DNA of 64,000 nt from the NCBI RefSeq assembly GCF_900106945.1, contig NZ_FNNE01000007.1:124001-188000 (forward strand), given 5' to 3'. Below the pieces are notes generated by a model that was not told the origin of the DNA, searched no databases, and saw only the letters and a list, made by a program, of their open reading frames with translations. A program made the position numbers and the translations under genes. The stretch's first letter is position 1. Each line of letters opens with the position of its first letter. Shown here in pieces: positions 43,678-53,366 of the stretch. This DNA comes from Marinobacter mobilis. GTDB lineage: Bacteria > Pseudomonadota > Gammaproteobacteria > Pseudomonadales > Oleiphilaceae.

Positions 43678-44487
43678 TCAGCTGTTCGGCAGGGCCCGAA
43701 TGGAATAGATGTCGTAACGGCTGCTCTTGCCTTCAATTCGGGCAGCCGGTTCCGGTCCCTCGATCGCAGGGGCCTTGCGGGACCGTTTAACCACAACCCG
43801 GTAGGTCGCGGCGTTCAGCGCCGCCGCCAGCAATGCCGGCGCATCATCGTCATCCCCCACCACCGGACGGAACAGCTGCATTTCCTTTTTGACCGCCGCC
43901 GACTTGTCCCGGTGCGGGAACATCGGATCAAGGTATATGACATCGGCCACGTCCGTGCCGGCATTCGCCAGCCAGTCGATGCTGCTCCCCTCATGCAGCG
44001 TCATCCGCGCCACAATGTCGGAGATGGCCGGATTCAGAAGCCCCCGTGCCAGACCATCCGCCAGCAGCGCATGAATTATCGGAGAACGTTCAAACAGCGT
44101 CAGCGTGCAGCCCAGTCCAGCAAGTACAAAGGCATCCTGTCCAAGCCCGGCAGTGGCATCCAGCACGTGCAGCTTTGCCCGGGTCTTTTGCAGGCCAACG
44201 GCCCGCGCCACCATTTGCCCGGTACCACCGCCATGCTCTCGGCGATAACCCGCCTTGCCACCACTGAAGTCGACCCTTACCGGCCCTGGCGCGCCCTTTC
44301 CGGTTGCCTGCAGGGCCAGCCCCTGCTCGTCGGAAAACAGCAACAGCTCGTAGTCACACACTTGCCGGGGTTTGACCGTCCCGATAAATGGTAGGGCCAG
44401 GCGTTCTGCCAGCGCCTGGGCGCCGGCACGGTCACCGAGCGCACTGCAGGCGACGGCCAGTGCTGAGGAACGTTGGGGGGAAGTCAT
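43678..44487 (-). CDS. rsmJ: 16S rRNA m2G1516 methyltransferase
   Basis: A 269-residue RsmJ. The N-terminal half has the family's [11 protein letters not shown]; the SAM domain carries [18 protein letters not shown], and the catalytic-type motif is [19 protein letters not shown]. It methylates G1516 of 16S rRNA. The ATG overlaps the TGA of the upstream gene by one base (TGATG), so it is coupled to that gene. Confidence 0.95.
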   Translation of the reverse strand: MTSPQRSSALAVACSALGDRAGAQALAERLALPFIGTVKPRQVCDYELLLFSDEQGLALQATGKGAPGPVRVDFSGGKAGYRREHGGGTGQMVARAVGLQKTRAKLHVLDATAGLGQDAFVLAGLGCTLTLFERSPIIHALLADGLARGLLNPAISDIVARMTLHEGSSIDWLANAGTDVADVIYLDPMFPHRDKSAAVKKEMQLFRPVVGDDDDAPALLAAALNAATYRVVVKRSRKAPAIEGPEPAARIEGKSSRYDIYSIRALPNS

Positions 44488-44858
44488 CAGATACGGATGT
44501 CGATACCGGCCAGTTCGGTGTCATGACCACTGCCCTGAGACGCCACCGCCGAGAAGGTGGACAAGGCACGGGCCGTTGATAAGGGCAGCTCATCGCCACT
44601 GAACCGCTCGAGCCGGACATCGGCTGCGGCCTGACGTGCTTCTACCCGACGTTGCAGCTCTCGATCACTGAGGCTCTCCGGGCGGCGGAAATCCTCGGTA
44701 CCGTTATCGGACGGGGCTCGAGCCAGGGTTTGCTCGACATCAGACGGTGTTTTTTCCGGACTGGCGGCTGGGTTGCGGGCACCATCGGAACGCTCACGCA
44801 CAACCCCACTGCCATTTTGCAGGGGATAGCCGCCATTAGAGCCGATGCCATTAATCAT
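44487..44858 (-). CDS. Uncharacterised small polar protein
   Basis: A 123-residue protein that I do not recognise. It is polar and low in hydrophobic stretches; the first half is rich in Gly, Ser, Asn and Pro, and a charged helical stretch lies around residues 60-95 ([20 protein letters not shown]). No signal peptide or known motif. The ATG at 44858 has GGAA nine bases upstream. Its stop overlaps the rsmJ start, and it lies 111 bases after uppP, on the same strand. Confidence 0.6.
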   Translation of the reverse strand: MINGIGSNGGYPLQNGSGVVRERSDGARNPAASPEKTPSDVEQTLARAPSDNGTEDFRRPESLSDRELQRRVEARQAAADVRLERFSGDELPLSTARALSTFSAVASQGSGHDTELAGIDIRI

Positions 44859-44969
44859 TGCTGTCGTTCCGAATACCGCTGAAGAGAAATAAACCAACGT
44901 TGGAATAGTACCTGTGGAAAAGTGGAAACAACATAGGTTACGTTCACTTTTTAACCAATCGCTACCCAA

Positions 44970-45767
44970 TCACCACAATAGCAGGACCAGCAGAGCACCT
45001 AACCCCAGCCGATAGATCACGTAAGGCATCAAGCCGATACGCTCAAGAAACTTCAGAAACAGGTGTATGCACAGCAGTGCAAACACAAACGACAGGCTGG
45101 TTCCCAGAATAATGGATCGCCAGTCAGCCGCCTCACCCTGCTCAAGCAGATCGAGCGTTTTCAGCAGGCCGGCTGCAGCAATGAGAGGAATGGACAACAG
45201 GAACGAAAAACGTGCGGCTGCTTCGCGGCCAAAACCAAGAAACAGTGCGGCCGTCATCGTGATACCAGATCGTGAAGTGCCCGGAATCAGCGCCAGGGCC
45301 TGAGCCAATCCAATCACCACCGCATCCTTCATGGTCAGACCAGGCAAGCCCCGCTGCTGGCGCCCAACCGCATCCGACCACCACAGCACCAGACCAAAGC
45401 CGATGGTGGAGGCGGCAATCACCAGCCCGGACCGGAGATGGGCCTCGATCAGGTCGTCGAGCAGCAATCCCGCCAGCCCCGCGGGTATCGTAGCGGCAAT
45501 GATCGCCCACGCCAGCCGGCTGTCCGGACTGAGACGACGGTGGGCGGTATCACCCACCCAGGCGGTTGTAAGCCGCAGAACGTCCTTGCGGAAATACCAA
45601 GCGACCGCCGTCAGGGTCCCAACATGAACCGCGACATCGAATGCCAGCCCCTGGTCAGGCCAGCCAAGGAGCTGGGACGGGAGGATCAGATGGGCAGAGC
45701 TGCTGATTGGCAGGAACTCGGTCAGCCCCTGAATGATCGACAAGACAATGATGTGCCACAAATCCAT
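44970..45767 (-). CDS. uppP: Undecaprenyl-diphosphate phosphatase
   Basis: A 265-residue integral membrane UppP (BacA). Family motifs: GLTEFLPISSSAHLILPSQLLGW at the N-terminus in two parts (QGLTEFLPISSSAHLI) and PGTSRSGITMTAALFLG in the second half, both holding catalytic residues, and about eight hydrophobic segments. It recycles the carrier lipid for peptidoglycan synthesis by removing phosphate on the periplasmic face. It follows tsaB by 35 bases in the adk-tsaB-uppP row. Confidence 0.96.
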   Translation of the reverse strand: MDLWHIIVLSIIQGLTEFLPISSSAHLILPSQLLGWPDQGLAFDVAVHVGTLTAVAWYFRKDVLRLTTAWVGDTAHRRLSPDSRLAWAIIAATIPAGLAGLLLDDLIEAHLRSGLVIAASTIGFGLVLWWSDAVGRQQRGLPGLTMKDAVVIGLAQALALIPGTSRSGITMTAALFLGFGREAAARFSFLLSIPLIAAAGLLKTLDLLEQGEAADWRSIILGTSLSFVFALLCIHLFLKFLERIGLMPYVIYRLGLGALLVLLLW

Positions 45768-45802
45768 GGCGTACGATTCCGCGACTGGGTGAAGAATTAG
45801 GT

Positions 45803-46513
45803 TTACTGGCGGCCAGGCAGCTTTTGCCAGGTGACCGTGTTACGCAGGTAGACCGGCTGGGCCTGTTCCGCAGGTACGCCACCGCCAGCACGAAATATCT
45901 GCTCGGCCAGTACGGCGACGTAACGGGCCCTGGGGACTCCGGAGCTTTCACAGGAACCGACGGCGGCGGTCACCGCCTCCGGCATCTGCTCACGATAGCC
46001 CCAGCCTGAGCCCACCGCCAGCCAGCGGGAAGTCCCTTCAGGCAGCGCGACCAACTCTGGCGCGCAAACACACTCTTCAGCTGCCGCCACCGGGACCCCG
46101 TTTCGGTTGTTGAAGCAGCCCCAGTAAACTTCCCCCATCCGGGCGTCAAAGGCGACGGCAACACCATCACCTTCACTGCACTCTGACGAACCGCACACTT
46201 CAGCGGCTACGGTCGCCAGAGACGACACCGGAACTACCGGGATCTCCAGTCCGAAAGCCAGGCCCTGGATAACACCGGTGGCAATGCGCAAGCCGGTGAA
46301 CGAGCCAGGCCCACAGGCGAATGCGAGCGCATCCAGATCACCCGGCACCAGCCCCTGACCGGCAAGGAGCTCCCGGACCATAGGCATCAGCAGCCGGGTA
46401 TGACCGCGGGGAGCCACCTCGAATCGCTCGTGGATCTGTCCATTCACCAGCAAGGCGGCAGAACACCCCTCAGAGGACGTATCCAGCGCCAGCAATGTTA
46501 GCTGTGAGCGCAC
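45803..46513 (-). CDS. tsaB: tRNA t6A biosynthesis protein TsaB
   Basis: A 236-residue ASKHA-fold protein of the TsaB type. Seen: LALDTSSEGCSAALL at the N-terminus, HTRLLMPMVRELL, and FACGPGSFTGLRIATGVIQGLA, the core signature. TsaB is a partner of TsaD and TsaE in making the t6A base at position 37 of ANN-decoding tRNAs. The start is GTG at 46513, five bases after the adk stop, with only a weak ribosome site, so it probably depends on adk translation. Confidence 0.95.
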   Translation of the reverse strand: MRSQLTLLALDTSSEGCSAALLVNGQIHERFEVAPRGHTRLLMPMVRELLAGQGLVPGDLDALAFACGPGSFTGLRIATGVIQGLAFGLEIPVVPVSSLATVAAEVCGSSECSEGDGVAVAFDARMGEVYWGCFNNRNGVPVAAAEECVCAPELVALPEGTSRWLAVGSGWGYREQMPEAVTAAVGSCESSGVPRARYVAVLAEQIFRAGGGVPAEQAQPVYLRNTVTWQKLPGRQ

Positions 46514-46518
46514 CAGGC

Positions 46519-47190
<672 letters not shown>

Positions 47191-47347
47191 CTATGATTAT
47201 ATTGAAAAAGCTGTTGCAAAACGGTGGCGCTTTGCGACAGCTTCTTGGCGGACTCACGCAAAAATCGAGCGGGCATTATACGAAGTCAGAGGGGTTTGAG
47301 AAAGTGCACCTCAGTAGCATGCCCTTCGAGCGCACAGGGTAGTAGGC

Positions 47348-47384
47348 TCGAAGCGGCCGGAATCCCCCGGAATAGCCGCTTCGA
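47348..47384. repeat. Hairpin in the adk/HDOD gap
   Basis: TCGAAGCGGC and GCCGCTTCGA form a perfect 10-bp stem around 17 bases that contain a second small stem (CCGG-N6-CCGG). It lies 32 bases past the stop of the YbaK-HDOD gene. No T-run follows on the minus strand, so it is not a typical terminator. The rest of the 243-base gap shows nothing further. Confidence 0.6.
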
Positions 47385-47415
47385 CAGCAGTCTGGAAAGC
47401 CCGGAAATGAACCGG

Positions 47416-48786
47416 TCAGGCTGATAGGGAACGGGCCAGATCGTCGATATCGCTGGCAACCCGCTCCATCTGCTCCTTCAGTTGCTCCACCTTGTCAGCG
47501 GTCAACCCCAGGCGCTGGGCCAGAATCTCAATATCGTCCGGGTTGAATTCGTCACCGACACCTTTTTCCTTAAGCAAGGCGTTGGCCAGCTGAACCATCA
47601 AGACATAGTTTTCGTGCTCACCACGGTAATCGAGCTGCTGATGAACACCTGCCGACTTGACCACCGCATCAGGCAACTGCCAGAGCCGGTGCAGGATTCC
47701 GCCAATCGCTCCGTGGCCCACCTCCAGCACGTCATTACCCTGGCCACCCCCAAACACCTGCTGTTCCAGTGAGCGCATACTCACCTCCGGATTCGCCTCC
47801 CGCAGGCTGTTCAGCTCCTCAAACTCTTGTGGAAACAGGTGTCCGATCAACAGCAGACCAAAGTTGTGCAGCAACCCGCACAGGTAGGCCAGCCCCTTGT
47901 CGGCACCGGTCATCGCGGCCATATTCTGGGTCAGAAAGGCGGCATAAAGCGAGTGCCGCCAGAATTCGTCCATGCCCAACATGCCCTTGCGAGGCACGTC
48001 AAACGCCCTCACTGAGGCAATACCGAGAGCCACATGCGCCACCCGGTCAAACCCCAGAACCCGGGTCACGGCCTCCTGGACCGACTGGATCTGCCCCTGG
48101 TAATTGAATAAAGCGGACCGGGCATAGCGCAGGATCTGCGCCGTCAGGCTGGGATCAAATTCAATCAGTTCGGCCAGTTCCCGCGCTGTCGCCTCCGGAT
48201 TCGAGGTTAATTTCAGGATGCGCAACGCAAGCGCTGGCATCGGCGGCAACCGGTACAGTTTCTGCAATTGTTCGGCTACCTGGTCGAGCGTCAACGCAGG
48301 ACGCTCTCCCCCGGCCTGCCCCCGGATCACGACATTGCCCTTGCGAGAGCCGGCCAATGCCAGGCGGAGGCTCCGCCCGTCAAGGCGCACCAGCGCTCGA
48401 TCGGTACCACTGGCGATGACGGCCCGATCCAGGTCCTCGATCGCACTATCCACCAGCACCGGCACCTCGTAGGCGCCACCGACGGCAGGATGGAAACCCG
48501 GATCACAGTCGCCAAACAGACGATCAGCCTGACGCGCCGTCAACGGCTGCAAACGGCGCCCCGTCAGCTGGTTTACCGCATTCAGATCGAGGGTCGTGTT
48601 AAAGGTATGAACCACCATCAGGGCACCCTGCATATCGATCAGCAAGGTCGCCCGAAGAATCGCGCTCTGAGGCTCACCACAGGCAATCACCGCCGCATCA
48701 AAGCCAGACACCGGCTCCAGAGGCAGCTCGGTGTAGGCGATTCCCTTGTGATTGAAAAACTGCTGCAATCGTGGAGCCAGTGCCAA
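47416..48786 (-). CDS. YbaK-like / HDOD fusion protein
   Basis: A 456-residue protein with two parts. Residues 1-150 resemble the YbaK/ProX tRNA-editing fold (LQQFFNHKGIAYTE, LTGRRLQPLTARQADRLFG, and FHPAVGGAYEVPVLVDSA); the catalytic Lys of that family is not evident. Residues 185-400 form an HDOD domain (LPPMPALALRILKLT, LTAQILRYARSALFN, EFWRHSLYAAFLT, CGLLHNFGLLLIG). A C-terminal helix follows (QLKEQMERVASDI). HDOD proteins serve as signalling adaptors. It lies 64 bases after ppc on the same strand. Confidence 0.86.
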   Translation of the reverse strand: MALAPRLQQFFNHKGIAYTELPLEPVSGFDAAVIACGEPQSAILRATLLIDMQGALMVVHTFNTTLDLNAVNQLTGRRLQPLTARQADRLFGDCDPGFHPAVGGAYEVPVLVDSAIEDLDRAVIASGTDRALVRLDGRSLRLALAGSRKGNVVIRGQAGGERPALTLDQVAEQLQKLYRLPPMPALALRILKLTSNPEATARELAELIEFDPSLTAQILRYARSALFNYQGQIQSVQEAVTRVLGFDRVAHVALGIASVRAFDVPRKGMLGMDEFWRHSLYAAFLTQNMAAMTGADKGLAYLCGLLHNFGLLLIGHLFPQEFEELNSLREANPEVSMRSLEQQVFGGGQGNDVLEVGHGAIGGILHRLWQLPDAVVKSAGVHQQLDYRGEHENYVLMVQLANALLKEKGVGDEFNPDDIEILAQRLGLTADKVEQLKEQMERVASDIDDLARSLSA

Positions 48787-48850
48787 AGGCTATCTCCTGT
48801 TCAAAGATTGGCTGGGTTGCCTCGGATAGTACCAGTGACAACCTCCCTGT

Positions 48851-51496
48851 CTAGCCGGTGTTTCTCATTCCGGCGGCAATCCCCGCCATCGTAACCTTCA
48901 GAGCCTGCTCAACGGTTTCCGATACCTGTTCGCCCCGAGCCTCGCTCTCGCGATCGCGGCGCAGGAACTCGGCCTGCAGATAATGCAGCGGATCCGTGTA
49001 AGGGTTGCGGACCTTCATGGACTGCGCGAAGACCGGGGCACCGGCCAACAGTTCGTCTTCCTGCTTGAGCGCCTTCACCTGACGGATACAGACGGCCAGA
49101 CGCTCGCGCAGATCCGCCCCCAGCACCCGCAGCGGCTCTTCCACCAGGGTCTGTTCGTAATACTCGGCAATGCGCAGATCGGCCTTCGCCAGCACCATTT
49201 CAAGCATATCGATGTAGGTCTTGAAAAATGGCCACTGCACCATCATTTCCCGAAGCCTTGGCAAAAGGCCGGACTCGGCCGCGTCTTCCAGCGCCACATC
49301 ACTGCCCAGCCAGCTCGGCAGCATCAACCGCATCTGAGTCCAGGCAAATATCCAGGGAATCGCCCTCAGGCTTTCCACTCCGCCCGTGGCCTTACGCCGC
49401 GCCGGACGGCTGCCGAGGGCAAGCTTACCCAGCGCCTGCTCGGGAGTGGCCTGGCGAAAATAGGGCACAAAATCAGGATTTTCCCTCACCACATCACGGT
49501 AAGCTTTCAGCGAGCGACAGGTCAGCCAGTCCATTGCCTCCCGCCACTCCGGTTGCGCCGCAGGCGGTGGCGCCAGAGTCGCCTCGACGACGGCCGTGGT
49601 GTAGAGCGTCAAGCTTTGCTCCGCCAATCGCGGCAACCCGAATTTGAAACGGATCATTTCCCCCTGTTCGGTGATACGGAAACTGCCATTCACCGAACCG
49701 GGGGGCTGGGACAAAATTGCCCGGTTGGCCGGCCCACCGCCCCGACCAACGGTACCACCACGGCCATGGAACAGGGTCAGATGAACACCAAACTGCCCGG
49801 CGACCTCGGTCAACCGTTCCTGAGCCTGGTACTGTGCCCAGGCGGCCATCATCTGACCCGCATCCTTGGCGGAATCGGAGTAACCGATCATCACTTCCTG
49901 GCGGTCCTGGCAGTAATTGCGGTACCAGTCGATGGCAAACAGCGCGGACATACTGTCCGGCGCACCACTGAGGTCATCCAGTGTCTCGAACAGAGGCACG
50001 ACCCGCATGGGGTCGGTCATACCGGCCTCACGCAACAGCAGGATGACGTTCAGCACATCCGAGGGCGTGCTGGCCATGGAAATGACATAGGAGCCGAGCG
50101 CTTCCGGGGTCTGCTGCGCCACCACTTCGCAGGTATCCAGCACCTCCCGAACCGCCTCCGAGGGCTGCCAATGCCGCGGCACCAACGGCCGTCGGCTCTG
50201 GAGTTCACGCAGCAGAAAGGCCTGACGTTCGTCCTCACTCCAGGACAGATAGTCCCCGAGGCCGAGGTAGTCCACCATTTCGGCCACCGCCTCAGCATGG
50301 CGACTGGCTTCCTGGCGAATATCGAGCCGAACCAGTGGCAAGCCCAGGGTATGGGCCCGGCGAATGGTGTCCAGCAACGGGCCGTTGGCGATGGTATCCA
50401 GACCACAGGACAGCAGGGAGCGATAACAGAGCTCCAGCGGCGCGGTCAGGTCATGGTTCTGAAACAGGATGCCTTCGGCATCAACAGGCTGACCGTTGAT
50501 GCGGGCTTCGGCCCAGTCACGGGTTTTTTTCAGGCGATCGCGTAATTCCGCCAGCACCTGCCGGTAGGGTTCACGGCTGTCACCGGCAACGGCACGAAGC
50601 TCTTCGCTGGCGTCGCCCATGGAAAGCTCTGCCCGCAACGCCTTGATGTCCCGAAGATAGAGGTCCGCCGCCATCCACCGCCCCAGCAGAAACACCTGCT
50701 CGCTGACTTTGTGGGTGACGTTCGGGTTACCGTCCCGATCCCCTCCCATCCACGAGGCAATCCGGATCGGGCTGGCGTCCAGTGGCAGCCCCTGCCCGGT
50801 CGCGGACAACAGCGAACGGTCCAGACTGCGCAAGAATTTTGGCAGGGCTTCCCAAAGGCTGTTTTCGATCACCGCAAACCCCCACTTCGCCTCATCCACT
50901 GCGGTCGGGCGATGGTGGCGGATTTCGTCTGTGTTCCAGGCTTCAGCCACCAGCTGGCGCAATCGCTCAATGATGTCATCCCGTTCACTGGGCAACAGGT
51001 CGCTGTGGTCCAGTGCGCCCAGACAGGCAGAGATTTCATCGTATTTCATGATCAGCGTACGGCGCGCCACTTCGGTCGGGTGAGCCGTCAGGACGAACTC
51101 GATGCGCAGGTCAGAGACCCTCTGGTGCAACTCCGCCGGATCAACGCCCTGATGTTTCAGACGCTCGAACACCTCCCCCAGCGATTCCACGGCAAGATCC
51201 GAGTAATGTCCACGATTGCGCCGGATACCGTGGTACTGCTCGGCCAGATTGGCGAGGTTGAGAAACTGGTTGAACGCCCTGGTCACCGGTAGCAACTGGT
51301 GGTCGCCAAGCTCACTGAGCAGGCGAATCAGCCGCTGATCCGAACCACTCTCCTGGCGTCGATCCGCCTTGGCGGCGGCACGGATGGATTCAATCAGTTC
51401 GTAGACTTCCTGACCGGGATACTGGCGTATACTCTCTCCCAGCAACTCTCCCAGCAGACGGACATTTTCTCTCAGATCTGGGTGCAGCTCAGTCAC
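48851..51496 (-). CDS. ppc: Phosphoenolpyruvate carboxylase
   Basis: An 881-residue PEP carboxylase, full length, forming oxaloacetate from PEP and bicarbonate. Active-site marks: VLTAHPTEVARRT near residue 135, GYSDSAKDAG near 545, and FHGRGGTVGRGGGPA near 585, plus the C-terminal RNTG. The start is GTG at 51496 with AAGGA eight bases upstream. It replenishes the TCA cycle. It may be co-transcribed with the YbaK-HDOD gene. Confidence 0.97.
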   Translation of the reverse strand: MTELHPDLRENVRLLGELLGESIRQYPGQEVYELIESIRAAAKADRRQESGSDQRLIRLLSELGDHQLLPVTRAFNQFLNLANLAEQYHGIRRNRGHYSDLAVESLGEVFERLKHQGVDPAELHQRVSDLRIEFVLTAHPTEVARRTLIMKYDEISACLGALDHSDLLPSERDDIIERLRQLVAEAWNTDEIRHHRPTAVDEAKWGFAVIENSLWEALPKFLRSLDRSLLSATGQGLPLDASPIRIASWMGGDRDGNPNVTHKVSEQVFLLGRWMAADLYLRDIKALRAELSMGDASEELRAVAGDSREPYRQVLAELRDRLKKTRDWAEARINGQPVDAEGILFQNHDLTAPLELCYRSLLSCGLDTIANGPLLDTIRRAHTLGLPLVRLDIRQEASRHAEAVAEMVDYLGLGDYLSWSEDERQAFLLRELQSRRPLVPRHWQPSEAVREVLDTCEVVAQQTPEALGSYVISMASTPSDVLNVILLLREAGMTDPMRVVPLFETLDDLSGAPDSMSALFAIDWYRNYCQDRQEVMIGYSDSAKDAGQMMAAWAQYQAQERLTEVAGQFGVHLTLFHGRGGTVGRGGGPANRAILSQPPGSVNGSFRITEQGEMIRFKFGLPRLAEQSLTLYTTAVVEATLAPPPAAQPEWREAMDWLTCRSLKAYRDVVRENPDFVPYFRQATPEQALGKLALGSRPARRKATGGVESLRAIPWIFAWTQMRLMLPSWLGSDVALEDAAESGLLPRLREMMVQWPFFKTYIDMLEMVLAKADLRIAEYYEQTLVEEPLRVLGADLRERLAVCIRQVKALKQEDELLAGAPVFAQSMKVRNPYTDPLHYLQAEFLRRDRESEARGEQVSETVEQALKVTMAGIAAGMRNTG

Positions 51497-51514
51497 AGCG
51501 ACATCCTTTTAAAA

Positions 51515-51544
51515 TTGACGTGGCCTCAAGGTTATACCGATACT
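51515..51544 (+). promoter_or_regulatory. Putative promoter of the 77-residue gene
   Basis: TTGACG (51515-51520) and GATACT (51539-51544) are 18 bases apart; -35 matches five of six and -10 four of six consensus bases. The ATG of the small gene is 36 bases downstream. Confidence 0.4.
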
Positions 51545-51580
51545 AATAACGGTTAACGACAGTGGTCGCAAGGAGTATTC

Positions 51581-51814
51581 ATGAAAGTAACCGAACTGCC
51601 CAAGCACTGGGAATCCAAGCCGGAAGCGGTCGAGCGGAGCCACGATTACAATCTGCGTCTGCCTCTGGAAGATGCCGCACGAATCGCCGCTTTGGCGGAG
51701 CTCTACCCGAATCGTAGTGAATCGGACATTCTCAACGACATGATTTCCGCAGCGCTCGATGACCTGGTGCGACAGACGCCGCTCAGAGACAAGCTGGCCA
51801 ACAGGGATAAGTGA
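51581..51814 (+). CDS. Small conserved protein, paralogue of the 114-residue gene
   Basis: A 77-residue protein with AAGGAG six bases before its ATG. Its N-terminus (MKVTELPKHW) and central segment (LAELYPNRSESDILNDMISAALDDL) match the gene at 51985 position by position, with the shared pattern ALYP--S--D-L-D-ISAALD. Related proteins are called pilin-assembly or pili-tip component in some annotations, which I cannot confirm. A compact helical fold is likely. It is convergent with its paralogue. Confidence 0.8.
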   Translation: MKVTELPKHWESKPEAVERSHDYNLRLPLEDAARIAALAELYPNRSESDILNDMISAALDDLVRQTPLRDKLANRDK

Positions 51815-51984
51815 TCAAGGCGTAACGGATCTGGCGGTGCCGGGACAGCCGGTCGCCGTCGGGCGAAGCGCGGAAGAGAAAGAAAATCAAGCGAGCGCGG
51901 GAAGACGCGCCAACGAATGACGCCAACCGGCAGGCTCTGAGTCCTGTCCGGCCAGCGAGTCTGGCTTGATATGCCGTTATCCGT

Positions 51985-52329
51985 TCAGGCGACTGATTCC
52001 AGTTGCCGGGCTTTCAGGCGCTGGATGTGCTTCTGGCTAAGGCTGACAAATTTTGGCGTCAGTCCCTGATCTTCGTAGATCTCGAAGCCATCTTCATCGA
52101 ATGCCACCACTTTTGTTCCCTGCACATACGGGAAACTGGTTTCCATCTCATCCAGCGCAGCCGATATCAGGTCCCGTAGCAGGTCCTGGGGGGATTTCAT
52201 CGGATAAAGCGCAGAGAGTTTTTCCAGTTGTTTGTGGTGTTGATCCGAAAGCGCCAGGAAATAGGCATCCCGGGTCAGTCGTCCCCGAGCATGCTTGTCC
52301 CAATAATTGACCAGATCTTTTATCTTCAT
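51985..52329 (-). CDS. Small conserved protein, paralogue of the 77-residue gene
   Basis: A 114-residue protein. The first 75 residues match the convergent 77-residue neighbour (MKIKDLVNYW, LSALYPMKSPQDLLRDLISAALDEM). It adds about 40 residues, including FPYVQGTKVVAFDEDGFEIYED, a beta-hairpin-like acidic part, and a basic end (SQKHIQRLKARQL). Some annotations label this family pilin assembly protein; function not established. GGAG lies before the ATG. Confidence 0.8.
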   Translation of the reverse strand: MKIKDLVNYWDKHARGRLTRDAYFLALSDQHHKQLEKLSALYPMKSPQDLLRDLISAALDEMETSFPYVQGTKVVAFDEDGFEIYEDQGLTPKFVSLSQKHIQRLKARQLESVA

Positions 52330-52514
52330 AGTGCCGTAACTCCTGCATCCTCTTGGCCCGGATACGCCGCACCTGAACGGTGCACCCGATATCCAAAGTG
52401 TAGACGAAGCCGTTACTTACAGCGCGGGTAATTGACTACGGATTGTACCTATCGGCACACGTTGTGTTTCAACGTGTTGCCAAAGCCGACGGATCGCTCC
52501 TACCCACAGACGGA

Positions 52515-53366
52515 CTAGCGGCGTTTTTCAACCCCCTTCACCGCCTGCCAAATCTGATCAAGGGCTTCGAGAGATTCCGAATCCATATCGCGGCCCTGCT
52601 GTTCCAGGTGCGACTCGATGGCACGGAAACGGGCCTCGAACTTGTGGTTGGTTCGGTGAAGAGCTTTCTCGGGGACAACTTTCATGAAACGTGCCAGGTT
52701 GACACACACGAACAGCAGATCCCCCAGCTCATCCTCAACAGCATCCTCCGGGCCCGCTCCCGACAGACTGTTGCTCCAGGCCTCTTTCAGCTCGTCAATT
52801 TCCTCGTGGAGCTTGTCGAACACGGGCCCGATATCCGGCCAGTCAAAGCCGTGATTCGCCGCGCGACGCTGGAGTTTTTCGGCCCGCGCCATGGCCGGAA
52901 GCGTACGGGCAATACCGTCCAGACGGCTTGCTGACAGTGCAGCGCTGCTCTGTTTTGGAGCAAGCGCCCGCTCTTCCGCCTTGATCCTTTCCCAGCTGGC
53001 ACGGATTTCATCATCGCCGGGCCGGTTGTCCGGATCGACTTCGCTTTCGAGCGTTCCATCGGGAAACACATGGGGATGCCTGCGCAACAGTTTTCGAACA
53101 ATGCCATCCACCACATCCGCAAACTCAAAACGCCCCTCTTCCGCCCCCAGCTGACTGTAAAAAATGACCTGGAACAGCAGGTCGCCCAGTTCATCCCTGA
53201 TATCGCCATAGTCTTTCCGTTCGATGGCATCGGCCACCTCATAGGCTTCTTCAAGCGTGTGGGGCACGATGCTGTCGAAGGTCTGTTTCAGGTCCCAGGG
53301 GCAGCCGGTGTCCGGCTTGCGCAGCCGGGCCATCAGGAATTTCAGGTCTTCAAGGCTGTAGCTCAT
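52515..53366 (-). CDS. mazG: Nucleoside triphosphate pyrophosphohydrolase
   Basis: A 283-residue MazG with two MazG repeats. The first has CPWDLKQTFDSIVPHTLEEAYEV and ELGDLLFQVIFYSQLG (metal-binding EExxE/ExxD pattern); the second has EEIDELKEAW and DELGDLLFVCVNLARF. It hydrolyses noncanonical and canonical NTPs to NMP and PPi, and is linked to lowering ppGpp in E. coli. It overlaps the relA stop by four bases, as in many Pseudomonas relatives. Confidence 0.95.
   Translation of the reverse strand: MSYSLEDLKFLMARLRKPDTGCPWDLKQTFDSIVPHTLEEAYEVADAIERKDYGDIRDELGDLLFQVIFYSQLGAEEGRFEFADVVDGIVRKLLRRHPHVFPDGTLESEVDPDNRPGDDEIRASWERIKAEERALAPKQSSAALSASRLDGIARTLPAMARAEKLQRRAANHGFDWPDIGPVFDKLHEEIDELKEAWSNSLSGAGPEDAVEDELGDLLFVCVNLARFMKVVPEKALHRTNHKFEARFRAIESHLEQQGRDMDSESLEALDQIWQAVKGVEKRR

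Noticed and set aside
48983..50545. A 520-codon open frame antisense to ppc
   Set aside because: Same explanation; the translation is rich in His, Arg and Gln with no domain, and ppc is full length with all motifs.
51815..51984. Possible small RNA in the gap between the small paralogues
   Set aside because: Some GC-rich inverted stretches, but no promoter plus terminator arrangement; not enough to call.
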